DNA of 58,661 bases, taken from positions 1-58,661 of the forward strand of contig JAPOQD010000061.1 in assembly GCA_026710905.1 (NCBI GenBank). Direction: 5' to 3'. Below are positions 18,949 to 28,066 of the stretch, one piece after another (the first letter of the stretch is position 1; each line of letters begins with the position of its first letter). The position numbers and the translations under genes are program-made. This stretch comes from Halieaceae bacterium (lineage in GTDB: Bacteria; Pseudomonadota; Gammaproteobacteria; Pseudomonadales; Halieaceae). The notes under the pieces were generated by a model. The model saw only the letters and a program-made list of their open reading frames with translations, did no database searches and was not told the DNA's origin.

Positions 18949-20398
18949 GCAGGAAATGAGCCAACACCCGGCGCTGGTCTTCGCTCAATTCATAGCGCGG
19001 CATGGGTGGCGTGGGAGTGAGGAAATAGTCGGCCAGGCTGTCGTGATCAAAGCGCGATGCCAAGCCGTCCAGGGGCGCCGGAGTCGGGCTGTGCAGGCCG
19101 TGGCAGTCAGCGCAATCCAACTCGCGATAGAGTTGTTCCCCGGCCAGGGCCATGGCGGAGTCGATTTGCGGTTCAGGGGCAGTGGTTTGTAATGGGGAAG
19201 GCGGGCCGGACGGGACGGGGCCATGGCCGGTTGGCTGCTTTCGGCTGACCCGGTAAATTACCCTGGCGTAGTCATCGGAGATGAAATAACCCCCCTCGCC
19301 ATCTGCGCTGATATCCACCGGCCGGCCGGCAATGTCGCCATCCTGCTCAAAACCCCACAGAAAATCCGAGGAACTGATACCTCCCGCCTGATCCCAGTGT
19401 AGGGAGACCACCTTGAATCCATCCGGGGTAGTGCGATTCCAGGAGCCGTGCAGGGCCACCAGAGCGGTGCGCTCCCGGGTAGTACTGAAGTGGATACCCA
19501 AGGGCGCGTTATGGGGCCTGAAAGAAAAGACCGGGGTGATGCCAGGCGGTAGATCCTTTCCTGCGGGGGAAAAATCGGGATCCGGGTCGTTGTCGCCATT
19601 CAACCAGGGCCAGCCGTAAAATCCGCCTTCTTCAATGAGGTTCAACTCACAGGGGGGGTAATCGTCGCCGAGCATGTCGCGGCCATTGTCAGTGGCGTAG
19701 AGAGAGCCGTCCCAGGGAGCAAAGTCCATACCTACACTGTTGCGTAATCCCGTCGCATAGATACTGCCGTCACTGCCATCCGCCCGGTAGCGCATGATTG
19801 TGGCGCGGCGTTTATCCTGTTCCTCGCAGACATTACAGGTCGAGCCCATGGCCACATACATCCAGCCAGCGGCATCGAAGCGCAGAGTCTTGCTCCAGTG
19901 GTTGCCGTTATCGCCAAGCCCATCCACAACCACTTCGTAGCCGCCCGTTACTTCACCCTGGCTCGCGGCGTAACCGACGCGCCCAATCCGGTTGGATTCC
20001 GCCACATACAGGTAGCCGTCATGGCGGTCAAGACCGTGTGGCCGGGTCAGCCCGTTCAGCAATACCATCCGTGAATCAGTAAAACCGTCACCATCGCTAT
20101 CGGTCAGTTGCAGGACTTCCCCGCTGCGGGGGCTGCTGACAAGCAGGCGGCCCGGCCCGGCAAAATGCAACATCCTTGGATTGGCGATGCCCTGCGCAAA
20201 GATGCTCAAATGATAACCCTCCTCAAGCTGCAGGCGATCCATCAATTCCTCGCCGGAAGTTTCGCCAGCCCAGCCGCTAGCCACGTTCAAAATCATGACA
20301 AGGCTGCTGAGATGAAGCCCCGGGGTCAACAGAAGGGCCAACACCGCCAGCAGGAAAAGCCCGGCCAGGCCCAGGGTCAATATTTTCAGTATTCTCAC
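18929..20398 (-). CDS. PQQ-dependent sugar dehydrogenase (sorbosone type) with C-terminal cytochrome c
   Basis: Predicted periplasmic or membrane-anchored quinoprotein, 489 aa. An N-terminal hydrophobic helix (about 5-27) acts as signal or anchor. The central region is a six-bladed GSDH/sorbosone-dehydrogenase-type propeller with NPRMLHFAGPGRLLVSSP, TRPHGLDRHDGYLYV, GLRNSVGMDFAPWDGSLY, DNGRDMLGDDYPP and ALHGSWNRT. The last ~90 residues are a cytochrome c with CADCH and a Met ligand in the PPMPRYELSEDQR segment. Substrate unknown. It overlaps dtd tail-to-tail by 20 nt. This is unrelated in fold order to the PQQ enzyme at 3587. Confidence 0.87.
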   Translation of the reverse strand: MRILKILTLGLAGLFLLAVLALLLTPGLHLSSLVMILNVASGWAGETSGEELMDRLQLEEGYHLSIFAQGIANPRMLHFAGPGRLLVSSPRSGEVLQLTDSDGDGFTDSRMVLLNGLTRPHGLDRHDGYLYVAESNRIGRVGYAASQGEVTGGYEVVVDGLGDNGNHWSKTLRFDAAGWMYVAMGSTCNVCEEQDKRRATIMRYRADGSDGSIYATGLRNSVGMDFAPWDGSLYATDNGRDMLGDDYPPCELNLIEEGGFYGWPWLNGDNDPDPDFSPAGKDLPPGITPVFSFRPHNAPLGIHFSTTRERTALVALHGSWNRTTPDGFKVVSLHWDQAGGISSSDFLWGFEQDGDIAGRPVDISADGEGGYFISDDYARVIYRVSRKQPTGHGPVPSGPPSPLQTTAPEPQIDSAMALAGEQLYRELDCADCHGLHSPTPAPLDGLASRFDHDSLADYFLTPTPPMPRYELSEDQRRVLAHFLLTEYAE

Positions 20399-20470
20399 GC
20401 ATGTACTCCTGTTTCGTGTTGTTGCGGCCGGGCCGCTGACATTCCCCGGAATTGCCAGGCCAGCAGTCTG

Positions 20471-20953
20471 CTAGCAGACCGCAAGCTGCATATCGATGTG
20501 GGGAATGCCGATTTCGAGGTAAACCTCTCCCAGGACCTGAAAGCCAAAACCGCTGTAGAATTTTTGCAGATGAGCCTGGGCGCTGATTTTGATATGGCTG
20601 TCCGGCCACTGGCGAAAATTGTACTGGATTCCACGCGCCACCAATTCCCTGCCAAGGCCGAGACCGCGCGCTGCCGGCGCCGTGACGATACGCCCGAGTT
20701 TGCTGTACTCACCGGGCCGAACCGGTGGCAAGGCGCGCAGGTAAGCCAGCAACTCCGCATCCCGATAACACCACAAATGGTGTGCACTCTGGTCCAGGCC
20801 GTCCAGGTCTTCGTAGAGGCAATCCTGTTCGATGCCGAAGACCTGGTGACGCAAGCGCAAAATGTCGTACAGACAGGCGGTCGCCAGTTGTTCAAACCGC
20901 CCCTGACGCCAATCCAGTTCCATGCTGGAAACCGAATGGTCAATTACTTGCAT
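20471..20953 (-). CDS. elaA: ElaA-type GNAT acetyltransferase
   Basis: Small GNAT-fold N-acetyltransferase; the physiological substrate of ElaA is not established. About 160 aa from ATG 20953, which has GGGTGG upstream; ATG 20923 (MELDWRQGRF) is closer to the enteric start and is the alternative. Family marks are LRHQVFGIEQDCLYEDLDGLD, the acetyl-CoA loop APAARGLGLGRELVARGI, AQAHLQKFYSGFGF and the ending EIGIPHIDMQ. The longer open frame to 21166 has no such similarity and was not used. Confidence 0.9.
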   Translation of the reverse strand: MQVIDHSVSSMELDWRQGRFEQLATACLYDILRLRHQVFGIEQDCLYEDLDGLDQSAHHLWCYRDAELLAYLRALPPVRPGEYSKLGRIVTAPAARGLGLGRELVARGIQYNFRQWPDSHIKISAQAHLQKFYSGFGFQVLGEVYLEIGIPHIDMQLAVC

Positions 20954-21036
20954 TGCCGCCCACCCCCCGGAAAATAAGAAAACCGGCATGGTAAGTGTAA
21001 CGCGTTGAAAGTAGTAGGTGCCCATAATCCCCGTAG

Positions 21037-21064
21037 GGTGCCCGCCACCGATCATCCGGGCACC
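21037..21064. repeat. Hairpin of the CCCGGGCACC family in the parC leader region
   Basis: An 8-bp stem, GGTGCCCG (21037-21044) with CGGGCACC (21057-21064), and a 12-nt loop, in the ~290-bp gap between elaA and parC. Its arms match the core of the 18-mer repeat. Confidence 0.5.
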
Positions 21065-21244
21065 GGCAGTGCTACACTGGAGAAAAGCGCGGAACATGGC
21101 ATTCAGCCGATTCTGCAATGGCGAATCCGCATATGACGCATTTGCCCCGTTAAATGGCAAGACCACAGGGGCAAGGGCCGCGCGAAAGCCGTGCGGGCCA
21201 TGCCCGAAAGTTAACGAATGAGAAACTACGAGAAGTCAGGATAA

Positions 21245-23527
21245 ATGTCTGAAATCATTGAAATGGATGACCAGGGTATCGAACAGGTATCCCTCAAGAA
21301 GTACGCCGAGAAGGCCTATCTGGATTACTCCATGTATGTCATTCTCGACCGGGCTCTGCCCGCCCTCGGCGATGGCCTCAAACCGGTGCAGCGGCGTATC
21401 GTCTACGCCATGAGTGAACTGGGCCTGAAGTCCGCGGCCAAGTTCAAGAAATCCGCCCGCACCGTGGGCGACGTGATCGGCAAGTTTCACCCCCACGGTG
21501 ATCAGGCCGCTTACGATGCGATGGTGTTGATGGCGCAGGAATTCAGCTATCGCTACCCTCTGGTGGATGGCCAGGGCAATTGGGGCTCGCCGGATGATCC
21601 CAAATCCTATGCCGCCATGCGTTACACCGAGTCACGCCTGACCCGCTACGCCGAGGTGTTATTGTCGGAACTGGGGCAGGGTACGGTGAATTGGGCGCCT
21701 AATTTTGACGGCACCCTCAATGAACCCACGGTGTTGCCGGCCCAGGTCCCGAACGTATTGCTCAATGGCGCCACCGGTATTGCGGTGGGTATGGCGACCC
21801 ATATTCCACCGCACAATTTGCGCGAGGTGGTGACAGCGGCAGTGCTTCTGCTGGAAAAACCGCGGGCCACACTGGAGCAGTTGTGCGAGCATGTGCCGGC
21901 CCCCGATTTTCCCACCGAGGCGGAGATCATCACCCCGCGTGAGGAAATTCTGGAGCTGTACAAAAATGGCCGTGGCGCCCTGCGCATGCGGGCAGTATGG
22001 AGCAGGGAAAACGGTGATGTAGTGATTTCCGCCCTGCCCCACCAGGTATCCGGGGCAGAGGTACTGGAGAAAATCGCACAACAGATGCAGGCAAGGAAGT
22101 TGCCCATGGTGGCCGACCTGCGCGATGAATCGGACCGGGAAAACCCGACCCGGCTGGTGTTGACGCCTCGCTCCAACCGGGTGGATGTGGAAGCGTTGAT
22201 GAGTCACCTGTTCGCCACCACCGACCTGGAAGTCAGCTACAACGCCAATTTGAACATGATTGGCGTTGACGGCCGCCCCGCCGTTAAGGGCCTGCAGCAG
22301 ATTCTCAAGGAGTGGCTGGAGTTCCGCCGCAATACGGTAAGGCGGCGCCTGGAATATCGTCTCGAAAGAGTACTGAAGCGCTTGCATGTGCTGGCGGGTT
22401 ATCTGATCGCCTTCCTCAATATTGATGAGGTGATCCACATCATACGCAATGAAGAAAAACCCAAGGCGGTGCTGATGCAACGATTTTCTCTCAGCAACGA
22501 ACAGGCGGAAGCCATTCTCGAACTGAAATTGCGCCACCTGGCCAAACTGGAAGAAATGAATATCCGGGCGGAACAGGAGGAACTGCTGCAGGAGCGCGAC
22601 AGTCTGCAGAACACCCTGGCTTCTCCCGCCCGGCTCAAAACCCTTATCAAGAAGGAATTGCTGGCGGTAGCTGACCAGTTTGGCGACCCGCGCCGCTCTC
22701 CCCTGGTAGAGCGGGAGGCGGCAGTGCGCTTTTCAGAACTTGAGCTGACAAGTTCGGAACCGATCACCATTGTTATGTCCGACAAGGGCTGGATCCGCGC
22801 TGCGAAAGGCCACGATATCGACCCGAACACACTCAGTTACAAGTCCGGCGACAGTTATCGGATGTCGGTTTGTGGCCGCACAAATCTGCCGCTGGTGATT
22901 CTCGATTCAACCGGCCGCGCCTATACCGTGCCAACCCATAACCTGCCCTCGGCGCGGGGCCAGGGAGAACCGGTTACCAGCCGTATCAATCCGCCGTCCG
23001 GGGCGAGTTTCGAGGGCCTCATGACCGGAGCCCCAGACAGCCTGTACCTGCTGGCCGGCGATGCAGGTTACGGCTTTGTGGCGAAGCTGGGAGATCTGCA
23101 AACCAAGAACCGCGCCGGTAAGGCCGTGTTGAATTTGTTGCGCGACAGCCGCGTTGTGCATCCCGCCGCTGTGCCGCAAATCGAAGACTCATGGGTGGCC
23201 GCGGTAAGCAACCAGGGCCGTTTACTGGTTTTTCCGCTGGCGAACCTGCCGCAACTCGCGCGGGGCAAGGGCAGCAAGATCATAAGCGTGCCTGGGCCGC
23301 GAGTGCAGTCGAGGGAGGAGTTCATGCTCGCCGTGGAGGTATTGGAGGCAGCCGATTCGCTGGTCATCCACGCCGGTAAGCGCTTTCTCGTGTTGAAGCC
23401 GGCGGATTTGCAGCATTACCGTGGTGAAAGAGGGCGGCGGGGCAACAAATTACCGCGCGGGTTTCAGCATGTGCAGCGGATTGAAGTAAAGCCCAAAAAC
23501 GCTCGCTCCACCCCGGAAGACCTTTGA
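21245..23527 (+). CDS. parC: DNA topoisomerase IV subunit A
   Basis: Breakage-reunion subunit of topoisomerase IV, which unlinks daughter chromosomes; works with ParE, not in this window. 760 aa (E. coli 752). The catalytic Tyr is in [10 protein letters not shown]. The quinolone pocket reads [15 protein letters not shown], with Gln87 and Asp91 at the positions of E. coli Ser80 and Glu84. The C-terminal beta-pinwheel is degenerate and lacks an obvious GyrA box, which together with the length argues for ParC over GyrA. No parE is adjacent. A 290-bp leader region contains the hairpin at 21037. Confidence 0.95.
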   Translation: MSEIIEMDDQGIEQVSLKKYAEKAYLDYSMYVILDRALPALGDGLKPVQRRIVYAMSELGLKSAAKFKKSARTVGDVIGKFHPHGDQAAYDAMVLMAQEFSYRYPLVDGQGNWGSPDDPKSYAAMRYTESRLTRYAEVLLSELGQGTVNWAPNFDGTLNEPTVLPAQVPNVLLNGATGIAVGMATHIPPHNLREVVTAAVLLLEKPRATLEQLCEHVPAPDFPTEAEIITPREEILELYKNGRGALRMRAVWSRENGDVVISALPHQVSGAEVLEKIAQQMQARKLPMVADLRDESDRENPTRLVLTPRSNRVDVEALMSHLFATTDLEVSYNANLNMIGVDGRPAVKGLQQILKEWLEFRRNTVRRRLEYRLERVLKRLHVLAGYLIAFLNIDEVIHIIRNEEKPKAVLMQRFSLSNEQAEAILELKLRHLAKLEEMNIRAEQEELLQERDSLQNTLASPARLKTLIKKELLAVADQFGDPRRSPLVEREAAVRFSELELTSSEPITIVMSDKGWIRAAKGHDIDPNTLSYKSGDSYRMSVCGRTNLPLVILDSTGRAYTVPTHNLPSARGQGEPVTSRINPPSGASFEGLMTGAPDSLYLLAGDAGYGFVAKLGDLQTKNRAGKAVLNLLRDSRVVHPAAVPQIEDSWVAAVSNQGRLLVFPLANLPQLARGKGSKIISVPGPRVQSREEFMLAVEVLEAADSLVIHAGKRFLVLKPADLQHYRGERGRRGNKLPRGFQHVQRIEVKPKNARSTPEDL

Positions 23528-23661
23528 TGCTAAGGCCTTGGCTGGGGCTGTTCACGCGGGCGGCGGGGGAATTGCGGGTCGCGCGTGCGCGGCCCCCACG
23601 GTGCTGGGGTTGCGGGATGGGTTACGGGGCCCCCCGTTCGTAGGGGCTTGCCATGGCAAGC

Positions 23662-23698
23662 ACCCTTCGGGCACACGGCCCGCGGGTGGCACATGTGC
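23662..23698 (+). repeat. Single 18-mer repeat plus palindrome between parC and smp
   Basis: ACCCTTCGGGCACACGGC (23662-23679) is followed by CCGCGGG and the palindrome GCACATGTGC (23689-23698). A second palindrome of the same class (CGCGCGTGCGCG) lies near 23579-23590. This is the composite form of the dispersed intergenic repeat, in a convergent gene gap. Confidence 0.8.
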
Positions 23699-23703
23699 GT
23701 CCC

Positions 23704-25023
23704 CTACGGGGCGGGCGCGCTGCTCATGCGGGCCAGGATTTGATTCAGCACGAGTTGGTGCTGACCCTCCAGTAACTGCTCGGAAGAGGCTGTGAGTTCG
23801 GTCAATACAGCGCTGCCGTCCTCAGCTTCTACCCACTCGGCAAGTTGTGCGATACCCGCCTCTTTTACTGCTTGAGGTGTGAGCAGCAGAGCCTGCGGGC
23901 GGGCCGTCACCCTGGCTTCCATATCGTCAATAATAGGCTGACAATGGAGCGCTGAAAAAACATCGACGCCCTTGGAAAAACCCCGCTCGCTCAGGCCGCA
24001 ACAAAAAGACTGGGCCAGTTGCAGATTGACCCTGGGCTGCAAACTGCCGGCCACTTGCCGGCTCAGCCAGGCAGTGCTGGCAGCTCGGTAAACCGGAGAG
24101 CCGGCGGGATGCCGCCCTTCGAAACTGGCCAGCAAACCAAACTTGCGCACCACCTCCAATTCTCCACCATAGAGCTGCGCAGCCGCATTGATCAGTTGTT
24201 GCTGGAACTGAATGTAGCGCTCTAGCGAGGCCTCATCCAGAATGTTCACGTAGCTGGCCAGGCTGTCGAGCTGAACATACAGCAAACCCGCCATGCCATG
24301 ATCCGTACGCGCAGTATTGACGTCTTCGGACTGGCCGCGAAGCAGGTCCAGCGGTAACAGATCAACGGCTTCTTCCAAGGCTTCCAATTCGTCTTTGGCT
24401 GGGCTTTCCGGCTCAAGCATTTGCAGCCTGGCAGTGGTTCTGTCGAGACGGGCGGCCAGGTTTCTGGTCAAATGCATGCCGATTACAGTGACAAACACAC
24501 TCAGCAGCAGCGCCAGCACCAGCAGAAAGAAGGCCATGACTTTCTGTTCGGCGAAAGCACTGTTGTTGTTGAGGTAGATATGCAGCATCCCGACAGGCTT
24601 GCCGTCCGCCCAAACCTCGGCCGAGTAAGCCTTGCCAGCTTGCGCCCCTGCAGCGCCCACCTGGCGGTTGCTTCTGTCATAGACCCGGACACCCCGCAAG
24701 CGGTTAAGCGACACCAGCATCTCAAGGCTGACTTCAAGCCCGATCAGGTCGCCCCGCGCCATCACATCCGCTACTTCCAGGGCGGACTCACGGGCCGTCT
24801 TATGGCCATGGCCGGCCTCTTGCTGCAGCAAAATGTAACGGTTGGAAAAGAAGCTGACCAGTACCAGGGTAAGACTGAACAGCAGGCAAAGACCACCATG
24901 GACCAGCGCTGATTTCTGGGTCAGGTTGAGGCGGGAATACAATTTCTGCACGAGCCGAGTGTGAGCCGCTGGTCTGAATTCAATGGCAACAGTTAAAATG
25001 GGTGGTTTTGATCCGGGGATCAT
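23704..25023 (-). CDS. Smp/AhpA (YtjB)-like membrane protein with extra C-terminal domain
   Basis: Inner-membrane protein of unknown function, recognised mainly by context: in gammaproteobacteria smp/ytjB sits divergent from serB, as here. Two membrane spans (about 43-63 and 160-182 from ATG 25023) enclose a periplasmic segment of about 95 residues, the Smp layout. E. coli Smp ends soon after span 2, but this protein continues for another ~220 residues containing LLYVQLDSLASYVNILDEASLERYIQFQQQLINAAAQLYGGELEVVRKFG, split here across a cyclase-like stretch without catalytic residues that I can recognise. The start is uncertain: ATG 25023 or GTG 24954. Confidence 0.7.
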   Translation of the reverse strand: MIPGSKPPILTVAIEFRPAAHTRLVQKLYSRLNLTQKSALVHGGLCLLFSLTLVLVSFFSNRYILLQQEAGHGHKTARESALEVADVMARGDLIGLEVSLEMLVSLNRLRGVRVYDRSNRQVGAAGAQAGKAYSAEVWADGKPVGMLHIYLNNNSAFAEQKVMAFFLLVLALLLSVFVTVIGMHLTRNLAARLDRTTARLQMLEPESPAKDELEALEEAVDLLPLDLLRGQSEDVNTARTDHGMAGLLYVQLDSLASYVNILDEASLERYIQFQQQLINAAAQLYGGELEVVRKFGLLASFEGRHPAGSPVYRAASTAWLSRQVAGSLQPRVNLQLAQSFCCGLSERGFSKGVDVFSALHCQPIIDDMEARVTARPQALLLTPQAVKEAGIAQLAEWVEAEDGSAVLTELTASSEQLLEGQHQLVLNQILARMSSAPAP

Positions 25024-25026
25024 ACC

Positions 25027-26235
25027 TTGAAAGAGATACAGTTGATAACCATTGCCGGAAGGAACGGGCCCGAGGTGACTGCCTCGCTCACCGGAATTTT
25101 GGCGGATTTCAAGGTCAATGTGCTGGATATCGGGCAATCGGTAATTCACGACACGCTGTCTCTGGGTGTGTTGGTGGAACTGCCAAGGGACGCGCGGTCA
25201 TCTTCCGAACTCAACCAGGTCCTGTTGCGTGCATTTGAACCGGATTTACAAGTGCGTTGCACGCCGATTACCGAAACCAGTTATGCGCATTGGGTGGGCG
25301 GGCAGGGCCGGCCGCGTTACGTGGTTACCCTGCTGGCAAGGAAGATATCTGCCTGGTATCTGTCACGAATCACCGGAGTGTTTACTGACTACGGGCTGCA
25401 TATTGATGGTATCAGCCGACTTTCCGGACGGGTGCCGCTGGGCCCCCTTCCGGCCCTGAGCAAAGCCTGCGTGGAATTCAGTGTACGTGGCGAGTTGGCG
25501 GACCAGCAACGCTTTCGCCACGATTTGCTGGAGTTGGCCAGTGCGCTGGATGTTGATATTTCCCTGCAGGAAGATAACCGGTACCGGCGCCATCGACGCC
25601 TCGTGGCCTTCGATATGGACTCCACCCTGATCGATACCGAAGTGATTGACGAACTCGCCGGGATTGCGGGAGCCGGGTCTGAGGTCAGCGCCATCACCGA
25701 GCAGGCCATGCGTGGCGAGATGGATTTCAACACGGCCCTGGTGCACCGTGTAGCGCTGCTGAAGGGTCTGGATGAAGCCGTGCTGGCTGAGTTGGCCCGG
25801 CGTTTGCCGATCACTGAGGGTGCAGAGCGGCTCATCAGTACGCTCAAGTCGCTGGGTTACAAGACCGCCATATTGTCTGGGGGCTTCAGCTACTTTGGCG
25901 AGTATTTACAACGGCGGCTGGGTATCGATTATGTCTACGCCAACCAGTTGGAAATTGCCGGGGGCAAGGTGACCGGCAGGGTTATCGAGCCAATCGTGGA
26001 CGGCGCCCGCAAGGCCGAGTTGTTGCGCGAGATCGCCGCACGCGAGAACATCGACCTGCAGCAGGTAATCAGTGTGGGTGATGGCGCCAATGACTTGCCC
26101 ATGCTGAGTATCGCCGGGCTGGGTATCGCCTTTCGCGCCAAACCCCTGGTCAAACGTAGTGCGGAGCAGTCCATATCAACCCTGGGCCTGGACGGCATCC
26201 TTTACCTGTTGGGGATTGGCGACCGCTATCAATAA
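25027..26235 (+). CDS. serB: Phosphoserine phosphatase
   Basis: Last step of serine synthesis, phosphoserine to serine; cytoplasmic. 402 aa, the long form with two ACT-like regulatory domains (about 1-180) before the HAD catalytic domain. HAD motif I is FDMDSTLID, with nucleophile and acid Asp residues; motif II is in LSGGFSYF; motif III/IV is VGDGANDLPM. Start TTG 25027 gives MKEIQLITIAGRNGPEVTAS, which aligns with Pseudomonas-type SerB; a GGGG lies upstream. It is divergent from the smp-like gene, with only 3 nt between the two starts if ATG 25023 is right. Confidence 0.95.
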   Translation: MKEIQLITIAGRNGPEVTASLTGILADFKVNVLDIGQSVIHDTLSLGVLVELPRDARSSSELNQVLLRAFEPDLQVRCTPITETSYAHWVGGQGRPRYVVTLLARKISAWYLSRITGVFTDYGLHIDGISRLSGRVPLGPLPALSKACVEFSVRGELADQQRFRHDLLELASALDVDISLQEDNRYRRHRRLVAFDMDSTLIDTEVIDELAGIAGAGSEVSAITEQAMRGEMDFNTALVHRVALLKGLDEAVLAELARRLPITEGAERLISTLKSLGYKTAILSGGFSYFGEYLQRRLGIDYVYANQLEIAGGKVTGRVIEPIVDGARKAELLREIAARENIDLQQVISVGDGANDLPMLSIAGLGIAFRAKPLVKRSAEQSISTLGLDGILYLLGIGDRYQ

Positions 26236-26237
26236 CC

Positions 26238-26421
26238 GGCAGGCTGCGGCAGCCTGTCGGGCTTGGGCGTCCGTAGCGAGGGAAAGTCCGTTTTGAGACA
26301 TTTTTTTTGCAATTCTGAGGAGAATAGTGGTTCTATTTAACGAAGGATTGCAGAAAAAAGGGCCAAAACGGCTTTTCCGCAGTAGGACAGTCCCAAGCCC
26401 GGCAGGCTGCGGAAGGCTGCC
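26238..26421. repeat. 184-bp imperfect palindrome (MITE-like) between serB and efp
   Basis: Begins 2 nt after the serB stop and ends 38 nt before efp. Arms of about 77 nt pair with few gaps: CAGCCTGTCGGGCTTGGG (left) against CCCAAGCCCGGCAGGCTG (right, 17/18), then CCGTTTT against AAAACGG, then TTTTTTTTGCAAT against ATTGCAGAAAAAA. The tip holds a small stem, AATAG (26323-26327) with CTATT (26333-26337). The AT-rich centre and GC-rich ends look like a miniature inverted-repeat element. No clear target duplication. It may also act as a leader or terminator in the RNA. Confidence 0.85.
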
Positions 26422-26459
26422 AGTTCATTATGGACCCTGCATTGAAAAACGAGGTGAAT

Positions 26460-27029
26460 ATGACCCGCTACACCACCAATGAATTTCGCTCCGGGCTTAA
26501 AGTAATGCTGGAAGGGGACCCGTGCAGCATTGTGGAAAACGAATTCGTCAAACCGGGCAAGGGCCAGGCTTTCAACAGGGTGAAGTTGCGCAACCTGAAA
26601 ACCGGCCGGGTTTGGGAGCGAACATTCAAGTCCGGCGATTCCCTGGAAGGCGCCGATGTAATGGACCGGGAGATGGAATATTTATACACCGATGGAGAGT
26701 TCTGGCACTTCATGGAGCCGGACACCTACGAACAGCATCAGGCGGACCAGCAGGCAACGGGTGATGCCCGCTTCTGGCTGCAAGCCCAGCAACGCTGTGA
26801 GGTTACGCTTTACAACGGGACGCCGCTGTCGGTGACGGCGCCCAACTTTGTCGAACTGGAAATCACCACGACTGATCCTGGGGTGAAGGGGGATACCGCC
26901 AGCGGCGGTAGTAAACCCGCTACCCTGAGCACTGGAGCGGTAATCAAGGTGCCGCTGTTTCTTGGCGAGGGTGAGGTTGTGCGGGTCGACACCCGCAGCG
27001 GAGAATATGTCGGCCGCGGAAAATCCTGA
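26460..27029 (+). CDS. efp: Translation elongation factor P
   Basis: Relieves ribosome stalling at polyproline. 189 aa, the standard length. ATG 26460 is chosen over the ATG 30 nt upstream because GAGGTG precedes it and [14 protein letters not shown] matches the family start. The modification loop VKPGKGQAF carries Lys34, the residue lysylated by EpmA. Three beta-barrel domains; ends [11 protein letters not shown]. Overlaps epmA by 23 nt, so enzyme and target are made together. Confidence 0.98.
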   Translation: MTRYTTNEFRSGLKVMLEGDPCSIVENEFVKPGKGQAFNRVKLRNLKTGRVWERTFKSGDSLEGADVMDREMEYLYTDGEFWHFMEPDTYEQHQADQQATGDARFWLQAQQRCEVTLYNGTPLSVTAPNFVELEITTTDPGVKGDTASGGSKPATLSTGAVIKVPLFLGEGEVVRVDTRSGEYVGRGKS

Positions 27030-27969
27030 GCCCGGCCTGACGGACTGGCAACCGTCCGCAAGCCCGGATCTGTTGCGGGCCAGGGCCAGGCTGCTGGAGC
27101 AAATCAGGGCTTTCTTTGCCGAACGCGGGATACTCGAAGTGGAAACCCCTCTGCTGGCCCAGGCGGGTGTTACCGACCCCCAGGTTCAACTTTTCCAGAG
27201 CGCAGGCCGCTACCTGCAAACCTCCCCGGAATACGCGATGAAGCGCCTGCTGGCTTCGGGTTCTGGACCCATCTACCAGGTCTGCAAGGCATTTCGGCGG
27301 GAACCGGGCGCACGCCTGCACAATCCCGAGTTCAGCATGCTGGAATGGTATCGGCCAGCCTTTGACAGCCGCCAATTGATACGGGAAGTGGAAGACCTTC
27401 TGGACAAATTACTGCCGCCACGCCCGGTCACGCGCTACAGTTATCGGCAGTTGTTCATGGAATATGCAGACATCGACCCGTTTTCCGCGGACCTCACGCA
27501 ACTTTCCGAGCGTCTGCTGGCAGAGGTGGAACTGGATTTTGAACCTGTCGATAGAGATACCTGGCTGAATCTGCTGCTGACCCATCTGATCGAACCGGAG
27601 CTGGCGGAGATGGGGGTGGTATTTGTCTACGACTACCCTGCTACCCAGGCTGCCCTTGCCCGCCTGCGCCGGGCCGGCGAACAGCGGGTGGCGGAGCGCT
27701 TCGAGGTCTATGTGGATGGCCTGGAACTGGCCAACGGCTACGCAGAACTGACCAACCCACAGGAGCAGGCGGCGCGCCTGGAGCGTGAACAGGAGCAACT
27801 GGACGGGCAAGGCGAGCAGCGGGATATCGACCATCGCTTGTTGCAGGCGCTGGAGTTCGGCCTGCCGGACTGCGCCGGAGTCGCACTTGGCCTGGATCGT
27901 CTATTGATGGTGATCAGTGGTGCGAAACACATCCGTGACGTGTTGGCGTTTGACTGGGAGCGAGCCTGA
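27007..27969 (+). CDS. epmA: EF-P--(R)-beta-lysine ligase EpmA
   Basis: Class II lysyl-tRNA-synthetase paralogue that attaches (beta-)lysine to Lys34 of EF-P. 320 aa (E. coli 325) from ATG 27007, which has GGAG close upstream and lies inside efp. No anticodon-binding domain; the chain begins at the catalytic core ([27 protein letters not shown]). Class II motif 2 is [25 protein letters not shown] and motif 3 is [13 protein letters not shown]. EpmB, the lysine 2,3-aminomutase normally close to efp, is not in this window. Confidence 0.95.
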   Translation: MSAAENPEPGLTDWQPSASPDLLRARARLLEQIRAFFAERGILEVETPLLAQAGVTDPQVQLFQSAGRYLQTSPEYAMKRLLASGSGPIYQVCKAFRREPGARLHNPEFSMLEWYRPAFDSRQLIREVEDLLDKLLPPRPVTRYSYRQLFMEYADIDPFSADLTQLSERLLAEVELDFEPVDRDTWLNLLLTHLIEPELAEMGVVFVYDYPATQAALARLRRAGEQRVAERFEVYVDGLELANGYAELTNPQEQAARLEREQEQLDGQGEQRDIDHRLLQALEFGLPDCAGVALGLDRLLMVISGAKHIRDVLAFDWERA

Positions 27970-27995
27970 GCGGTCTGCCGAAAACTGCACATGGC

Positions 27996-28035
27996 ACCCT
28001 TCGGGCACACGGCCCGCGGGTCGCACGTGTGCGAC
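27996..28035 (+). repeat. Single 18-mer repeat plus palindrome between epmA and nhaC
   Basis: ACCCTTCGGGCACACGGC (27996-28013), then CCGCGG and GTCGCACGTGTGCGAC (28020-28035; 7-bp arms). Same composite as at 23662. Located in a convergent gene gap, so it could serve as a bidirectional terminator, though no U-tract follows. Confidence 0.8.
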
Positions 28036-28066
28036 CTCTATATCGATGTAGTCCGTCCGACGCGCC

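Noticed and set aside
20954..21166. N-terminal extension of ElaA to 21166
   Set aside because: The extra residues have no counterpart in ElaA proteins and cover the intergenic hairpin region.
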